Assembly: GCA_020720705.1 (NCBI GenBank)
Contig: DYOJ01000144.1
Span: forward strand, 1-6,267
From: Acetofilamentum sp.
GTDB lineage: Bacteria > Bacteroidota > Bacteroidia > Bacteroidales > JAADGE01
Length of the DNA: 6,267 nucleotides
Reading direction: 5' to 3'
Below, one piece after another: positions 5,128-6,267 of the stretch. A model generated the notes under the pieces. It did no database searches and was not told the DNA's origin. It was given only the letters and a program-made list of their open reading frames with translations. The first letter of the stretch is position 1. Each line of letters begins with the position of its first letter. A program made the position numbers and the translations under genes.

Positions 5128-6126
5128 ATGACATTTGAACAAATCATAAACGACATTAGGAATCGAATATTTAAGCCGATATATTTACTGCACGGAGACG
5201 AGCCGTATTATTTGGATAAAATTTCGAGTTTTATTGCGGAAACCGTACTTACCGAAGATGAAAAAACATTCAATTTCACGGTCTTATACGGAAAGGACAT
5301 CTCGGCATCCGACATTGACAATGCCGCGCGCCGCTACCCCATGATGGCTACCCACCAAGTTGTGATAATTAAAGAAGCACAGGATACAAAAAAATTAGAC
5401 GATTTGATGTATTATGCCGAAAAACCCTCGAAATCAACGGTTTTAGTGCTTAATCATAAATACAAAACCTATCCGAAAACAAAAAAACTTTACAAAGCGA
5501 TTGAAAAAAACGGCGTCGTGTTTGAATCCAAAAAACTATACGACAACCAAGTTCCCAAATGGATAAACAGCTATCTTGCCGAACGAAAATACAAAGTAAG
5601 TGCTGTTGCAAGCCAGTTATTAACCGATTTTTTAGGAACGGATTTAAACAAAATAGCCAACGAACTTGACAAGTTGTGTATTTCGCTTGAACCCGGAACC
5701 GAAATCACCCCCAAGCATATTGAGGAGAATATCGGTATCAGCAAAGATTTTAACACTTTTGAGTTGCAAAATGCACTTGCCGAAAAAGATGTTCTAAAAG
5801 CAAATCGAATAGCAGATTATTTTGCACGCAACTCGAAAGAACATCCGCTTATTCTTACCATAACCTCGCTGTATTTCTTCTTTACCAAGATATTAGCCTA
5901 TCATTTTATGAAGGATAAGAGTAAAAACAATGTGGCTTCCGAATTGAAAATTAATCCGTTTTTTGTCAAAGATTACGAATCTGCCGCCAAACGCTATAAC
6001 CGAGCAAAAACAGTTCAAATTATCTCCGTTTTACGCGAATATGATATGAAATCGAAAGGTTTGGGCAGTGTATCAGAAACGCAGGGAGATTTGCTGAAAG
6101 AACTAATATTCAAAATATTACATTAA
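5128..6126 (+). CDS. holA: DNA polymerase III subunit delta (clamp loader)
   Basis: This 332-residue protein has a full-length HolA architecture. Delta is the wrench of the clamp-loader pentamer: it binds and opens the beta sliding clamp so that it can be placed on primed DNA at the replication fork. The N-terminal AAA+-like domain (about 1-135) opens with KPIYLLHGDEPYYLDKI (16-32), the degenerate nucleotide-site region typical of delta, which does not hydrolyse ATP. By alignment from memory with E. coli delta, Met72-Met73 in RRYPMMATHQ occupy the place of Leu73-Phe74, the residues that wedge into the clamp. The middle helical domain contains LGTDLNKIANELDKL (169-183), a recognisable family segment, and the C-terminal collar domain runs from about 205 to the end. 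The ATG at 5128 is preceded by a pyrimidine/A-rich leader with no Shine-Dalgarno sequence. It appears to be a single-gene unit, and a palindromic element begins 7 bp after the stop. Confidence 0.95.
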   Translation: MTFEQIINDIRNRIFKPIYLLHGDEPYYLDKISSFIAETVLTEDEKTFNFTVLYGKDISASDIDNAARRYPMMATHQVVIIKEAQDTKKLDDLMYYAEKPSKSTVLVLNHKYKTYPKTKKLYKAIEKNGVVFESKKLYDNQVPKWINSYLAERKYKVSAVASQLLTDFLGTDLNKIANELDKLCISLEPGTEITPKHIEENIGISKDFNTFELQNALAEKDVLKANRIADYFARNSKEHPLILTITSLYFFFTKILAYHFMKDKSKNNVASELKINPFFVKDYESAAKRYNRAKTVQIISVLREYDMKSKGLGSVSETQGDLLKELIFKILH

Positions 6127-6133
6127 TTCTACA

Positions 6134-6266
6134 TATCCACTCAAAAAAGTATGATAGAATTTTGCCAAAGTTGTGTTTATAAAATCGTAACATATTGAAT
6201 TTTAAGAGTATATAAATTTATAAAACTTTGACAAAGCTAAATTTACCATACTATATTGAGTGGATA
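6134..6266. mobile_element. 133-bp MITE-like palindrome after holA
   Basis: The left end TATCCACTCAAAAAAGTATG (6134-6153) and the right end, read on the minus strand from 6266, TATCCACTCAATATAGTATG, differ at only 2 of 20 positions. Similarity continues inward through a CAAAGTT stretch and a TTATAAA stretch, so almost the entire element folds back on itself around an A/T-rich centre of about 30 bases. It has no open reading frame. The outermost TA at both ends would fit a TA target-site duplication around TCCACTC...GAGTGGA, as used by IS630/Tc1-type elements, but this is inference. Its placement right after holA also lets it act as an RNA hairpin terminator. The window ends one base beyond it. 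Confidence 0.6.
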
Positions 6267-6267
6267 C

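Noticed and set aside
5571..5756. 61-residue minus-strand open frame inside holA
   Set aside because: It is antisense to a well-conserved gene, with no family resemblance.

Overview
The window is A+T-rich chromosomal DNA of a Bacteroidota (Bacteroidetes) bacterium, most likely of the Bacteroidales or a related anaerobic or environmental lineage. Three things point there: two promoters that fit the Bacteroidetes pattern (a TTG-type -33 box, 20 bp, then a TAnnTTTG -7 box); mostly A/T-rich leaders without a usable Shine-Dalgarno sequence; and a PorT-type protein, which is restricted to the type IX secretion machinery of this phylum. The HolA protein is also of the Bacteroidetes form.

Layout. 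Positions 1-429 are non-coding and hold two blocks of degenerate short tandem repeats and the promoter of the first gene. 430-2856 (+) encodes an 808-residue soluble hybrid sensor histidine kinase with three PAS domains, a transmitter and a C-terminal receiver. It converges on porT (3118-3855, -), and the 261-bp spacer between them carries a periodic 11-bp repeat. The 459-bp spacer 3856-4314 holds the presumed porT promoter, an inverted block of the heptad repeat found upstream of the kinase, and the promoter of a small two-gene unit (4315-4572 and 4614-4904). The products of that unit, 85 and 96 residues, look to me like an orphan polymorphic-toxin tip and an immunity-like helical partner, but this is only an inference. 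A repeat-bearing spacer (4905-5127) leads to holA (5128-6126), the delta subunit of the DNA polymerase III clamp loader. Seven bases after its stop begins a 133-bp imperfect palindrome (6134-6266) that looks like a MITE and reaches the window edge.

How the parts relate. No long operon is visible. The kinase, porT and holA look like independent transcription units, and only the 85/96-residue pair looks co-transcribed. The kinase could in principle signal to the secretion system, since two-component systems regulate type IX secretion in Porphyromonas, but convergent adjacency alone is weak evidence.

The most unusual aspect is the non-coding DNA. Several spacers contain degenerate tandem repeats in tight register (7 bp at two loci, about 10 bp at two loci, 11 bp at one), and two palindromic elements with a shared end motif flank holA. 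I saw no tRNA, rRNA or CRISPR array, and no transposase gene.
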